DNA from: an uncultured Candidatus Saccharibacteria bacterium
Lineage (GTDB): Bacteria > Patescibacteriota > Saccharimonadia > Saccharimonadales > Saccharimonadaceae
Assembly: GCA_958399925.1 (NCBI GenBank)
Contig: CATXOC010000003.1
Coordinates: 62,001-126,000 of the forward strand
Reading direction: 5' to 3'
Length of the DNA: 64,000 nt
In this document: piece after piece, positions 27,001 to 35,185 of the stretch
How positions within the stretch are numbered: the stretch's first letter is position 1
How the letters are laid out: the number at the start of each line of letters is the position of its first letter
Made by a program: the position numbers and the translations under genes
Notes under the pieces: model-generated
What the model was told of the DNA's origin: nothing
The model's input: only the letters and a program-made list of their open reading frames with translations
Database searches by the model: none

Positions 27001-27880
27001 CATTACAACGGTCAGCTACCTTACGCGTGTTGATAATAGCTTCAGGACAGTCGTCCTTCCAATGGTCAATAATATCGCGCGGATCAGTTAAGTGTAGCTC
27101 GAAGTCAGACAGCGACATACGATTAGTGTCCGACAAGAATGATCCCGTGCCAACACATAGTAGAATTTCATGCGCCTTCTGATACTCGTGAGTTAGATAG
27201 TGTCCATCGCAAGTTACTACCAGTGGAATATCCAGCTCTTTGCTCATCTTCATCAAGCCATTATTGATGGTTTCTTGTACCTTCCAGTGTGTATGACTCT
27301 TAGGGTGACCATGATCCTGCATCTCTAGATAATAGCGATCACCGAATACAGATTTGTACCACTTAGCAATCTCAACTGCTTTATCATAGTCACCAGTCTT
27401 TAGAGCCACGCCGACTTCGCCCGATGCACAACCTGATAACACAATTAGTCCATCATTGTATTTTTCTAGCAGCTCATGATCAACGCGCGGCTTATAATAC
27501 ATACCTTCAAGATTAGCCGTCGAGCTAAGACGCATCAGGTTCTTAAAGCCGGCATTATTCATAGCCAGTACAGTCAAGTGAAAACGTTGTTTGTCCTTCG
27601 CAGGATCGCGATCACGCATGCGTCGTGCTGCTACATAAGTCTCGATACCTAGAATCGGCTTAATACCCGAAGCCTTAGCTTTCTTGTAGTAGTCAAGTAC
27701 ACCAGAAAGAGTGCCGTGGTCTGTAATAGCCGCGGTATCCATGCCGAATTCTTTACACTTATCAATCAAGTCTTGCAATTGTGTCAGACCATCCAGCACG
27801 CTATACGTCGTGTGGTTGTGTAGATGCACAAAATCGCTCGGCTTCCAGTCATAATTTTTGTAATCAACACCCTCACTCAT
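24053..27880 (-). CDS. dnaE: DNA polymerase III alpha subunit DnaE
   Basis: 1275 aa. The PHP domain comes first (HLHNHTTYSVLDGL, ITDHGTLSG). The C-family polymerase core follows, with GPGRGSAAGSIVSY and catalytic Asp motif PDIDVDMQD near residue 430. A tandem HhH region and an OB fold (IGGLVARQRILTTKSGSKMA) come next. Near the C-terminus lies an unusual Gly/Ser-rich linker (about 24310-24430: GGSYHGGGSYGGGSSY), after which a final domain resumes with KRMYVLVKDP. The PHP metal-binding residues look intact. The ATG at 27880 is chosen because it lies 8 nt after TATAAT; an ATG at 27886 lies only 2 nt after it. It is the main replicative polymerase. Confidence 0.96.
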   Translation of the reverse strand: MSEGVDYKNYDWKPSDFVHLHNHTTYSVLDGLTQLQDLIDKCKEFGMDTAAITDHGTLSGVLDYYKKAKASGIKPILGIETYVAARRMRDRDPAKDKQRFHLTVLAMNNAGFKNLMRLSSTANLEGMYYKPRVDHELLEKYNDGLIVLSGCASGEVGVALKTGDYDKAVEIAKWYKSVFGDRYYLEMQDHGHPKSHTHWKVQETINNGLMKMSKELDIPLVVTCDGHYLTHEYQKAHEILLCVGTGSFLSDTNRMSLSDFELHLTDPRDIIDHWKDDCPEAIINTRKVADRCNVEIELGRILIPKFPGIPEGETEHSYFHKLVYQGLLVRYNGMTLEEAEKYKVEDIKPMLPDAVRERVEMELGVIGSMGYEGYFLIVQDFINWGKNQGYVFGPGRGSAAGSIVSYGIRITDLDPLKYNLLFERFLNPDRISMPDIDVDMQDTCRDAIIEYCADKYGHDHVCNIVAFGTMASRSAVRDVARVLQVPYAEADRLSKLVPTGPQSAHIGTLKDMLKSDPDMRKEYETNPTAKQVYDYSMQLEGTIRSHGVHACGIVIAPEPLIDIIPLEWAQKGVVSTQFPAPQVEEMGLLKMDFLGLSNLTIIDNCRRIIRKVYHENVDLTHLPLDDEKTYKLLQRGDTTGVFQLESAGMKRYLKELKPTHFEDIIAMVALYRPGPMQFIDTFIKRKHGEEPISYPHPSMKPQLEETYGVLVYQEQFMMISKTCCGFTGGQADTLRKAVAKKKIKLLEKMKPAFIEGAIEKVGASREVMEKFWLELEDFASYCFNKSHAACYGLIAYWTAYLKAHYPDAYMAALMTSDSDNTDRLTIEITECKKLGLQVVCPDINESFNEFAVVPGTNKIRFGLGAIKGVGGTAIEDILAKKKDGPFASLEDFAKRVNSRVCNRKVYESLIKAGAFDCFRLEKPLPNGFIGSRSDLLFNLDSIISFAQKYQKEAASGQANLFSMLGDSSEMERAQSHLDMVPSPSQASDKEQLGWERELLGLYLSAHPLDRYETFFEEQMNPIGSITSDQDGALATIGGLVARQRILTTKSGSKMAFLGIEDKTKDIEVVVFPRVYESMPKDLDPSAVLKVVGRVSGKDREGNKQPDPSIIADRIEVITDDILNGYLSTGTKKGPVDMSTVGQRNKWSKRGKQGGHNGDSKGSGGSYHGGGSYGGGSSYAAEAPAYKAPPIDMSQYNVVDTAEPKRMYVLVKDPSDGNSLMALKQKLSEYTGKDQAILVLGKDKKSAVKMPFGINACQQLIDAAANIFGKECVRVK

Positions 27881-27888
27881 TACCATAA

Positions 27889-27894
27889 ATTATA
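27889..27894 (-). promoter_or_regulatory. -10 box of leaderless dnaE
   Basis: TATAAT ends 8 nt before the ATG at 27880 and only 2 nt before the alternative ATG at 27886, which argues for the inner start. Confidence 0.65.
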
Positions 27895-27954
27895 ACACAA
27901 GTAGACTACTCTTCCGTATGAAGACTTAGCTGGCTGTCTATAGCAAATCACAAA

Positions 27955-28245
27955 TTACTTTCGATACTCTACCGAGTGAATAAGCGGATCAGTTACCGCT
28001 TTCATCCACGGGAAGAAATCAGTAGTCTTACTGACCACCCATAACATAACCGCCACCACAATGGTACCGCCGATAAAAGTACCTAAGCCGAAGGCGATAC
28101 CGCGTAAAAAATTTGTCAAAACTACTTTATTACGATTAGCAACATAAACGTCCTCGATTAGCTCTTGTAGTTCATTGCGCTGCGACTCTGTAAAACCTTT
28201 TGACTTAGGCTGTTTAATAGCTGCGCTGGTAGACGGTTTATTCAT
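27955..28245 (-). CDS. Small membrane protein, DUF5665-like
   Basis: 96 aa. A charged N-terminal part (ESQRNELQELIEDVYVANRN) is followed by one long hydrophobic hairpin (FLRGIAFGLGTFIGGTIVVA, VMLWVVS). The layout, an amphipathic helix and then NFLRGIAFGLGT, resembles the DUF5665 family of short inner-membrane proteins. Function is unknown. The ATG lies 6 nt after a TATAAT box, so the mRNA is predicted leaderless. That box directly abuts the terminator of the upstream YtxH-like gene. Confidence 0.8.
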   Translation of the reverse strand: MNKPSTSAAIKQPKSKGFTESQRNELQELIEDVYVANRNKVVLTNFLRGIAFGLGTFIGGTIVVAVMLWVVSKTTDFFPWMKAVTDPLIHSVEYRK

Positions 28246-28251
28246 AATGGC

Positions 28252-28257
28252 ATTATA
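28252..28257 (-). promoter_or_regulatory. -10 box of the leaderless DUF5665-like gene
   Basis: TATAAT ends 6 nt before the ATG at 28245. It begins 2 nt after the T-run of the preceding terminator. Confidence 0.7.
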
Positions 28258-28258
28258 G

Positions 28259-28291
28259 CAAAAACTTCCCCTTCCGTCAGGAAGGGGAAGT
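28259..28291 (-). terminator. Intrinsic terminator after the YtxH-like gene
   Basis: A 12-bp perfect stem, ACTTCCCCTTCC with GGAAGGGGAAGT, and a 4-nt loop run into TTTTT on the minus strand. Confidence 0.88.
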
Positions 28292-28318
28292 AACTAACAG
28301 ATTAGCAAATACTACCGT

Positions 28319-28654
28319 CTATTCTTCATCTAGTTCACGCTTGATGTCGTGCTTAGTCTTTTTGGCTTCTTTTATAGCCGCCTTCTTCTCTTTGTCAAAG
28401 AATTTCTTAGTATCTTCAACGCGAGCCGAAGTAAACTCCTTTGCATCATCTAACTTATCCGAGGCAAAATCCTTAGCATCAGCTAGCTTATCACTAGCTG
28501 TATCTTTTAGTTCGCCTGCCTTACGGCTGATATCAGCACGAGTTTCCTTACCTGACTTTGGCGCAGCTAAAATACCAGCAATTGCACCAGCTGCCATACC
28601 AATTAGAGCGCCGATGGCAAACTTACCTGCACCAGAGCTTCTCTTCTCAGTCAT
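28319..28654 (-). CDS. YtxH-domain (gas-vesicle-like) envelope protein
   Basis: 111 aa. One N-terminal membrane segment with the YtxH signature (GKFAIGALIGMAAGAIAGIL followed by APKSGKETR) leads into a long Lys/Asp/Ala-rich helix with 11-residue-like repeats (ASDKLADAKDFASDKLDDAK). Such proteins are membrane-anchored coiled coils often linked to envelope stress; the precise role is unknown. The ATG is set by AAAGGAGG with 7 nt spacing, and the first bases overlap the upstream small membrane gene by 8 nt. A strong terminator follows. Confidence 0.88.
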   Translation of the reverse strand: MTEKRSSGAGKFAIGALIGMAAGAIAGILAAPKSGKETRADISRKAGELKDTASDKLADAKDFASDKLDDAKEFTSARVEDTKKFFDKEKKAAIKEAKKTKHDIKRELDEE

Positions 28655-28928
28655 TTTGTGTCCTCCTTTTTGTTATATAACTACGTATATATTTTACCAC
28701 AATGCGTGCGATTATAGTAGGTCTGGCTAGCTGCCCTAGCGTTCCTACTAAGTTACTTAGCCCAGCCGCACCTTCGCGAAGACTATCACTAGCCTCTTCG
28801 ATATTTTGCGTAATGCGATTAATTCGACAAGATACCTTAATACACATAGCTAACAACACAATCCCCAGTATTAGAAAAATGCCCAGGAATATTGCCAAAA
28901 TAATTACAAGTATTTGAAATGCATCCAT
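28647..28928 (-). CDS. Small membrane protein with one N-terminal transmembrane helix
   Basis: 93 aa from the ATG at 28928, chosen because TAGGTG lies 6 nt upstream; a GTG at 28937 is also possible. A long hydrophobic helix (FQILVIILAIFLGIFLILGI) precedes an amphipathic cytoplasmic helix (RITQNIEEASDSLREGAAGL). This layout is reminiscent of DUF948-type proteins, which often accompany YtxH proteins. It overlaps the YtxH-like start, so the two are co-translated. Function is unknown. Confidence 0.8.
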   Translation of the reverse strand: MDAFQILVIILAIFLGIFLILGIVLLAMCIKVSCRINRITQNIEEASDSLREGAAGLSNLVGTLGQLARPTIIARIVVKYIRSYITKRRTQND

Positions 28929-28947
28929 ATTTAACACCTACAACACA

Positions 28948-29595
28948 TTAATAATCATAGCTACCAGTGCCACCGTTAAACTGCTGATATTGAATAGGAC
29001 TTCTATAGGTTGGAGTAATATCGATATTACTAGTAACAGCAACCGAAATAATTGATAGTAGCAGCGCTACGCCCGCTATAGCAACACCAACCGTAGGTAG
29101 TAAGCTAGGCTTCAACTGAGCTTTCTCGAATTTATCAATCATTATGCCAGAGGCATAGGCGCCCGCCGCCAAAGCGAGTGCTGGTAGAAATGTGCCTAGT
29201 AGATAGTCATCCCAGTTGTATTGAATCAAGCTAGCCCTTAGAAGCATTTCTAATAGAGCGGCTGCTGCGACCGCAACACCAAATATAGCTAGTAGCTTAG
29301 CCATAAATTTAGCCACACTGTTAACTTTCTTGTAAAAGTCGCTCGATGCCAATTGTGCAGCATCAGCCGAATGAGCCACTTTATTCATGGCATACATCGA
29401 CACAGCACCAGCCACTGTTGCTATTACAGCCGTATCTACCAAGTCACCAATTACAGGTATAGCCATCGATACATTAAAGAATCGCATAATCCCGCCAATC
29501 AAAGCTGTGGCGCCTAGTGTCATTGACACGGTAAACCCAATTACAGTGCCAGCATAGGTCGCATAAAGACTAGCCCCTGGACACTTATTCTCCAT
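28948..29595 (-). CDS. Polytopic membrane protein of unknown function
   Basis: 215 aa from the ATG at 29595 (GGAGGA 6 nt upstream; a GTG at 29601 is the alternative). About five hydrophobic segments are visible: TVIGFTVSMTLGATALIGGI, VAVAAAALLEMLL, FLPALALAAGAYASGI, VGVAIAGVALLLSIISVAV, and a weaker one at DTAVIATVAGAVSMYAM. The tail is polar and Tyr/Gln-rich (YRSPIQYQQFNGGTGSYDY). I recognise no family. A TATAAT (29628-29633) lies about 33 nt upstream. It heads a string of three small membrane genes. Confidence 0.78.
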   Translation of the reverse strand: MENKCPGASLYATYAGTVIGFTVSMTLGATALIGGIMRFFNVSMAIPVIGDLVDTAVIATVAGAVSMYAMNKVAHSADAAQLASSDFYKKVNSVAKFMAKLLAIFGVAVAAAALLEMLLRASLIQYNWDDYLLGTFLPALALAAGAYASGIMIDKFEKAQLKPSLLPTVGVAIAGVALLLSIISVAVTSNIDITPTYRSPIQYQQFNGGTGSYDY

Positions 29596-29636
29596 ATTCA
29601 CTCCTCCTAGTTAAAGCTTATGGCAATATTATATCA

Positions 29637-31637
29637 TCATTTTTTACGATGTTCATTAGTTTCGTCCAAACGTCTCTGAATGTCTTGGATAGTATCACGC
29701 AAATCGGCTGCTTTTTCGAATTCAAGATTAGCGGCAGCCAGCTCCATCTGTGAAGTCAAGTCATCAATTAAGTTCTTATACTCATCGGTCGGAATTTTAT
29801 TAAGGTTAAGCTTCGGCTTCTTGTCATTATCTTTAGCGGGAATAATAGCACGCAGACCCTCGTCAATTGCTTTCGCTACCGAATGCGGTGTAATGCCGTG
29901 TTCCTCGTTGTATCGATTCTGAATCGTGCGACGACGCTCGGTCTCGTCAATAGCCTCACGCATCGAGTCAGTAATCTGATCGCCATACATAATTACCCTA
30001 CCCTCAACGTTACGAGCAGCACGGCCGATTGTCTGGATTAGCGCCGGTACGCTACGCAAGAAACCCTCTTTGTCGGCGTCAACAATACACACCAACGATA
30101 CTTCTGGTAAGTCCAAACCCTCACGCAGCAAATTAATGCCAACCAGCACGTCGTATACACCCGTACGCAAGTCTTTTAAAATATCGCTACGCTCCAGAGT
30201 ATCTATATCACTATGGATATACGCTGTTTTTATACCATTCTCAGTCAAATAATCCGACAGGTCTTCCGCCATGCGCTTTGTCAATGTTGTTACCAGAACA
30301 CGCTGACCCTTACTAATACAGCTCTGAACCTCATTCATAATGTCATCTACCTGATGCTCAGTTGGTCGCACCTCAATCTTTGGATCCAGTAGGCCTGTTG
30401 GCCTAATCACCTGCTCGACTGGTTTTGGCGAACGATTTAGTTCATATTCACCCGGGGTAGCACTTACAAACACCACTTGATTAATATGGCCCTCGAACTC
30501 ACTAAACGTCAGTGGGCGGTTGTCCAATGCGCTCGGCAGACGAAAACCATACTCAACCAGCGTTTCCTTGCGTGCACGGTCACCGTTATACATGCCACGC
30601 ACCTGCGGAATAGTCATGTGTGATTCGTCGATTAGCATTAAGAAATCGTCAGGGAAATAATCTAGCAAGGTCGCTGGTTGTTCGCCTGGCTCACGCCCAG
30701 TTAGGTAACGCGAGTAATTCTCAATTCCCTTTACGAAGCCAGTCTGTTCCATCATCTCGACATCATATTTAATTCGCTGAGTTAGACGCTGGGCCTCGAG
30801 ATACTTTTGATGATCATTGAAGAATTTCACCCGCTCTTCATACTCATTCTTAATATTCTGAATAGCATGCTTCAACTTGTCTTCTGGCGTCACGTAGTGA
30901 CTAGTCGGAAAGATACGCACTTCATCAGGATAGTTCAGCACCTCGCCTGTTAATGGGTCGATTTCTAGAATTCGCTCGACCTCGTCGCCAAAAAATTCAA
31001 TGCGGTACGCTGTCTCGCGACCAGAAGGAAAGATGTCGACTGTGTCGCCACGCACACGAAAAGTACCACGCGCAAAATCCATATCGTTACGGTGGTATTG
31101 AATATCATTAAGGTGTCGAATAAATTTCGCCTGCTTGTAGCGTCCGCCCCGCTGCAAATTAATTGACATTTCAGCATAATCTGCCGGTGAACCAATGCCG
31201 TAAATACAACTAACCGATGCTACAATAATAACATCTCGCCTGGTCAACAGCGCCGAAGTCGCCGCATGACGCAGGCGGTCAATTTCTTCGTTTATGCGGC
31301 TGTCTTTCTCGATATAAGTATCGCTACTAGCAATGTAGGCTTCCGGCTGGTAGTAATCAAAGTAGGATACAAAGTAATGCACCTCATTTTCCGGGAAGAA
31401 TTGCTTAAACTCTGAAAACAATTGTGCTGCCAGCGTCTTGTTGTGAGCCAATACCAATGTAGGCTTACCGATATTCTGAATTAAGTTAGCCATTGTAAAT
31501 GTCTTACCCGACCCAGTGACACCTAATAAGGTTTGAAATTTTTCTCCGGCACGTAGGCCATTAGTTAATTTAGTAATAGCCTCCGGTTGATCACCGGTTG
31601 GTTGAAACTTAGAATGCAGCTTGAATTCATTTGACAT
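29637..31637 (-). CDS. uvrB: Excinuclease ABC subunit B
   Basis: 666 aa, the normal length. Helicase motif [14 protein letters not shown], the beta-hairpin [15 protein letters not shown] that locks damaged DNA, motif II LLIDESH, motif [11 protein letters not shown] and a C-terminal UVR domain ([20 protein letters not shown]) that recruits UvrC. It verifies damage delivered by UvrA. The ATG at 31637 lies 7 nt after TATAAT, with no ribosome site, so the mRNA is predicted leaderless even though pfkB ends 8 nt upstream. uvrC and uvrA are elsewhere in this window. Confidence 0.98.
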   Translation of the reverse strand: MSNEFKLHSKFQPTGDQPEAITKLTNGLRAGEKFQTLLGVTGSGKTFTMANLIQNIGKPTLVLAHNKTLAAQLFSEFKQFFPENEVHYFVSYFDYYQPEAYIASSDTYIEKDSRINEEIDRLRHAATSALLTRRDVIIVASVSCIYGIGSPADYAEMSINLQRGGRYKQAKFIRHLNDIQYHRNDMDFARGTFRVRGDTVDIFPSGRETAYRIEFFGDEVERILEIDPLTGEVLNYPDEVRIFPTSHYVTPEDKLKHAIQNIKNEYEERVKFFNDHQKYLEAQRLTQRIKYDVEMMEQTGFVKGIENYSRYLTGREPGEQPATLLDYFPDDFLMLIDESHMTIPQVRGMYNGDRARKETLVEYGFRLPSALDNRPLTFSEFEGHINQVVFVSATPGEYELNRSPKPVEQVIRPTGLLDPKIEVRPTEHQVDDIMNEVQSCISKGQRVLVTTLTKRMAEDLSDYLTENGIKTAYIHSDIDTLERSDILKDLRTGVYDVLVGINLLREGLDLPEVSLVCIVDADKEGFLRSVPALIQTIGRAARNVEGRVIMYGDQITDSMREAIDETERRRTIQNRYNEEHGITPHSVAKAIDEGLRAIIPAKDNDKKPKLNLNKIPTDEYKNLIDDLTSQMELAAANLEFEKAADLRDTIQDIQRRLDETNEHRKK

Positions 31638-31644
31638 TTATTAT

Positions 31645-31650
31645 ATTATA
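31645..31650 (-). promoter_or_regulatory. -10 box of leaderless uvrB
   Basis: TATAAT overlaps the stop codon of the upstream kinase gene and ends 7 nt before the uvrB ATG. A 12-nt palindrome ATGGATATCCAT lies just upstream (31661-31672). Confidence 0.7.
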
Positions 31651-32629
31651 GCGCAATTTCATGGATATCCATCGGCTCAAGCTTAGGTCGGCCGCGTAAA
31701 ATGCCTGGCTTTGAACCAACGAACTGTACTACCGAAGACGAGTTAGCGGCAGCGAAATGAATGGCATCGCGTAGACTATCGCCCAGGGCATAACGCAGAG
31801 TAAAGCCTGAACAAAACGCATCACCAGCACCCGTACGATCTACGGACTCGCGTGTATCTTTGTACAGTCCCGCGCGTAATGTCTGTTGACCATCTGTTAC
31901 TATGGAACCATTTGCGCCATCAGTAATAATAACGACTGGGCAATATTGACGTAAGTTAGTCAATAGTTCCTCCAATGTATTACCTTCTACGATGCGCTGT
32001 GCTTCTTCTTTGTTAACCGATAATATTTGAACATGCCGCAGCACTTTCTTTAGTTTCTCAGGATGATCTAGTTCGATTGCGCCAGGGTTAAGAGCGATCT
32101 TGCAGTGATTCTTGACTGCAAAATCAATAACCTTATCGTAGATTTCAAAGTGGTTAACCATTGATGTCATATAGATCCAATCAATTTTACGATTCAGTTT
32201 GCCAAAATCAAAGTCTTCAGATGCAAAATACATACCACAGCCACGATAAGTAAAAATCGTTCGTTCGCCATTAGGCGCCAGTAGGATTGTCGAATAGTCA
32301 GTGTGGTATTTGTCGCTAATAGCCAGCGCGGAATAATCAACACCTTCGTCAGCATAACATTTTAAAGCTGCTTGCGCTGGCATGTCCATGCCGACTTTCC
32401 CCATGAACGTCACCGGCTGTCCGCCACGAGCAAAAGTCACCGCAGCATTTGATGCGCCACCGCCAACTTCGTAATCAATACTGTTAACATAAATCTTTTG
32501 CCCCAGTTTAATGTCGTAGAAACATTCTTCGGGATTACGGCAAACCGGCACAATACCGTCGACGTTACTTAGATACACGTCTTGCGTTGTTGAGCCAATC
32601 GCCAGAAAACTCACTTGATCGTCTAACAT
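31646..32629 (-). CDS. PfkB-family carbohydrate kinase
   Basis: 327 aa. Ribokinase-fold signatures: an N-terminal glycine pair in YEVGGGASNAAVTFARGGQP and the C-terminal ATP/catalytic motif DRTGAGDAFCSGF with the catalytic Asp. The family phosphorylates ribose, fructose phosphates, nucleosides or related sugars; the exact sugar is not readable. The ATG at 32629 is chosen over one at 32653 because AAAAGGAG lies 5-6 nt upstream. It follows the split transketolase genes, which makes a pentose or fructose-phosphate kinase attractive as inference. Confidence 0.9.
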   Translation of the reverse strand: MLDDQVSFLAIGSTTQDVYLSNVDGIVPVCRNPEECFYDIKLGQKIYVNSIDYEVGGGASNAAVTFARGGQPVTFMGKVGMDMPAQAALKCYADEGVDYSALAISDKYHTDYSTILLAPNGERTIFTYRGCGMYFASEDFDFGKLNRKIDWIYMTSMVNHFEIYDKVIDFAVKNHCKIALNPGAIELDHPEKLKKVLRHVQILSVNKEEAQRIVEGNTLEELLTNLRQYCPVVIITDGANGSIVTDGQQTLRAGLYKDTRESVDRTGAGDAFCSGFTLRYALGDSLRDAIHFAAANSSSVVQFVGSKPGILRGRPKLEPMDIHEIAL

Positions 32630-32672
32630 ATTTCTCCTTTTTATTTTAACCATTAACCAATTAATCGAGATA

Positions 32673-33653
32673 CTACTGATTTAGCAACATCATAATCTGA
32701 TTAGTGATGCCTTCAACGTCCAACTTGTAGTAGCTTAATAGCTCATCACACGTACCCGATTGGCCATATTTATCGTTAATTGCCAAGCGCTTGAAAATAC
32801 GTGGCGTAACACCAGCCTCTAACAGTAGCTCTGCTACCGCTGAACCAAGTCCACCCGTTGCTTGATGCTCCTCTACCGTTACACAAATCGAGTTCTTTCC
32901 CACTTCGCGTAGAATTGTTTCGCGATCTAGCGGTTTGATAGTTGGCACGTGCACCACTGAGGCATTGATACCTCGCTCTGCTAGCCGATTAGCAGACAGC
33001 ATTGCATTACCCGTCATTGATCCTGTTGAGATTATTGTAATTGACGCCTCGTCGTCTGGGCGCACCACATAAGCCTTGCCGACTTCAAATGGAGCGTCAT
33101 CCGCACTAAAAGTTGGAAAATCTGCTCGTGGCAAGCGTACATAAGCTGGATGATCATATTTCACCAAAGCTCGCGCAACTTTCTCTGCCTCTACCGCGTC
33201 GCCTGGCGCAATTACTGTCATATTTGGCAACACCCGCATCAAGGCAATATCCTCTAGCATTTGATGTGTTGCGCCGTCAGGCCCAACGTTAACACCCGTA
33301 TGACTACCTACAATTTTAACCGGCTGATTGTTTAGACAAATCGTCGTACGTATTTGCTCCCAGTTACGCCCCGGACTGAACGCCGCATACGCCGCTACGA
33401 AAGGAATTTTACCAGCATGTGCCATGCCCGATGCCAACGTCACCAGATTTTGCTCCTCAATGCCAGTCTCGATAAACCGCTCTGGTAACTGCTCGTGGAA
33501 TTCGCCAAGACCCACCGAACTTCCAAGGTCGGCAGTTAGCGCCACTACTTTGTCGTTATTCTTAGCTGCTCCTACTAGTCCGCGGCCAAAGGCCTTACGC
33601 AGCGAAGCTTTTTGTACATTGCCCTTAATAAAATCTTTATCTAGCTTATACAT
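32673..33653 (-). CDS. Transketolase, C-terminal (pyrimidine-binding plus C domain) subunit
   Basis: 326 aa. This is the second half of transketolase encoded separately: a central pyrimidine-binding domain with the catalytic Glu region (ERFIETGIEEQNLVTLASGM, FVAAYAAF, HTGVNVGPDGATHQ) and a C-terminal domain (TIISTGSMTGNAMLSANRLA, VTVEEHQATGGLGSAVAELL). It pairs with the N-terminal subunit encoded directly upstream; the ATG overlaps that stop by one base (TAATG). Together they move two-carbon units between pentose and triose phosphates. Confidence 0.95.
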   Translation of the reverse strand: MYKLDKDFIKGNVQKASLRKAFGRGLVGAAKNNDKVVALTADLGSSVGLGEFHEQLPERFIETGIEEQNLVTLASGMAHAGKIPFVAAYAAFSPGRNWEQIRTTICLNNQPVKIVGSHTGVNVGPDGATHQMLEDIALMRVLPNMTVIAPGDAVEAEKVARALVKYDHPAYVRLPRADFPTFSADDAPFEVGKAYVVRPDDEASITIISTGSMTGNAMLSANRLAERGINASVVHVPTIKPLDRETILREVGKNSICVTVEEHQATGGLGSAVAELLLEAGVTPRIFKRLAINDKYGQSGTCDELLSYYKLDVEGITNQIMMLLNQ

Positions 33654-34483
33654 TACGCTAACTCCTTCAGTGCTAACTCTGCTTGCTCGGCATTCGGTGT
33701 TTTACCATGCCAATGATAATCACCCTCCATGAAACCAACACCCTTAGCAGGAACAGTTTTTGCGATGATAGCTACTGGCTTATTTGACTTACCAGTTTCG
33801 CTTAGCGCAGCCAAAAGCTCAGCCGGGCTATTACCATCAATAACCTTAGTCTCAAAGCCGAAGCTTGTCCACTTATCGGTCAATGGCTCAAGTGGCATAA
33901 TATTCTCTGTTCCACCCGACAGCTGTATCGAATTACGGTCGACAAATAGCGTCAGATTGTCTAGCTTATTCTTACCGGCAAACAGCGCCGCCTCCCAAAT
34001 ATTACCTTCATCTAGCTCGCCGTCACCTGTTACTACATAAATATGCGGTTTTTCATTACAGTCTAGATATTTCTTAGCGTAAGCATAGCCTGCTGCCTGC
34101 GACAAGCCACAACCTAATGGACCAGAGGTAGATTCTAGATATGGTAGCATAGTACGTTCAGGATGTCCCTGTAAACGCGAGCCAAATTGGCGCAATGTCA
34201 TCAGCTCGTCTTCACTAATAGCACCGATTTCCGCCAGTGTTGCATATAAGACTGGGCACGTATGACCAGCCGACAAAAACAACACATCCCTATTTGGATC
34301 AGTAGGATTTTTCGGGTCATAGTTCATAACACCGCCACAGTATAATGTGGCAAAAATATCCGCTAGATCTAGCGACCCAGCCGTATGGCCACTACCAGCA
34401 TGCGCTAACATTTTAATAATGTTTCGCCGAATATTCTTAGCATGCTTCTGAATGTCAGCAATTTTATCTTCTAATGCGTTCAT
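33653..34483 (-). CDS. Transketolase, N-terminal (thiamine pyrophosphate-binding) subunit
   Basis: 276 aa. The thiamine diphosphate domain is complete: AHAGSGHTAGSLDLADI, LSAGHTCPVLYA, and the metal/diphosphate motif GDGELDEGNIWEAALFAGKN. The split into two chains is common in archaea and many CPR bacteria. The ATG lies 6 nt after a TATAAT box in the gap to rpe, so the pair has its own promoter and a leaderless start in addition to any read-through from the gap operon. Confidence 0.95.
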   Translation of the reverse strand: MNALEDKIADIQKHAKNIRRNIIKMLAHAGSGHTAGSLDLADIFATLYCGGVMNYDPKNPTDPNRDVLFLSAGHTCPVLYATLAEIGAISEDELMTLRQFGSRLQGHPERTMLPYLESTSGPLGCGLSQAAGYAYAKKYLDCNEKPHIYVVTGDGELDEGNIWEAALFAGKNKLDNLTLFVDRNSIQLSGGTENIMPLEPLTDKWTSFGFETKVIDGNSPAELLAALSETGKSNKPVAIIAKTVPAKGVGFMEGDYHWHGKTPNAEQAELALKELA

Positions 34484-34489
34484 GGCTAT

Positions 34490-34495
34490 ATTATA
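34490..34495 (-). promoter_or_regulatory. -10 box of leaderless transketolase N-subunit
   Basis: TATAAT ends 6 nt before the ATG at 34483. Confidence 0.7.
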
Positions 34496-34523
34496 CCATC
34501 ATTAAACTACGCCAGCCTGCCGA

Positions 34524-35174
34524 CTAATTCAGCGCTGCAATAATGTCGCGGTAAGCATCCTCGGCCACTGGCGCCTTACTAATGGCGCTACCAACATTGA
34601 TTATATCGACGCCCGCCGTTGCAATCTGCTTGACATTATCAGCATTGGCGCCGCCATCCCACTCAATGGTAGCTTGCTTTTTGATAGCTTTGACTAATGC
34701 AATTTTTTTTAGCTGAGTTAAGTCAGCTTCGCCACCCTGGTATCCTAAATGACCGCCAAAAATTAGCACGCTGTCTGCCGTTTTAATAATCTCTGCAACA
34801 TCACTTGGTTGAGTACTAGGTAGCAAGGCTACACCACTCTGAATACCAAATTTCCGCAGATGCGTAAATATCTTAGGCAATTTACTAGCCGCATCATTAC
34901 TTTCTGCATGTAGAATTACCTTGTCTGGGCCGAGCGAAACAATCTGATCTAGCCAGTCTAGCGGGTTCGCAATCATTAAATGTAAATCTATTTTAGTGCT
35001 TCGCTCTTCAGGCTTCGGCCAATATAGTTGGTTAAGATTGATAGTCTGACTAGGAGCAAACTTACCATCAGTAATATCAATATGGATTCGTGACGCATAC
35101 TTTAAAAAGTCGTCCATGCGAATTTCATAAATCGAGGTATCGTTAGTTGTAATAGTCGGCTCAACAATTGTCAT
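34524..35174 (-). CDS. rpe: Ribulose-phosphate 3-epimerase
   Basis: 216 aa. TIM-barrel epimerase motifs: HIDITDGKFAPS (the family HxDxMDGxFVP), LHLMIANP, and the phosphate loop IEWDGGAN with INVGSAIS. It interconverts ribulose 5-phosphate and xylulose 5-phosphate. The ATG at 35174 is chosen because it gives a family-like start 11 nt after the rpiB stop; a TTG at 35183 is possible. There is no clear ribosome site, so translation probably reinitiates after rpiB. The Met of the usual MDG motif reads Thr. Confidence 0.9.
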   Translation of the reverse strand: MTIVEPTITTNDTSIYEIRMDDFLKYASRIHIDITDGKFAPSQTINLNQLYWPKPEERSTKIDLHLMIANPLDWLDQIVSLGPDKVILHAESNDAASKLPKIFTHLRKFGIQSGVALLPSTQPSDVAEIIKTADSVLIFGGHLGYQGGEADLTQLKKIALVKAIKKQATIEWDGGANADNVKQIATAGVDIINVGSAISKAPVAEDAYRDIIAALN

Positions 35175-35185
35175 ACTGTGCAAAA

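Noticed and set aside
31661..31672. 12-nt palindrome ATGGATATCCAT just before the uvrB promoter, as a possible SOS-type operator
   Set aside because: It is fully inside coding sequence of the kinase gene and occurs once in what I checked; a whole-genome motif search would be needed.
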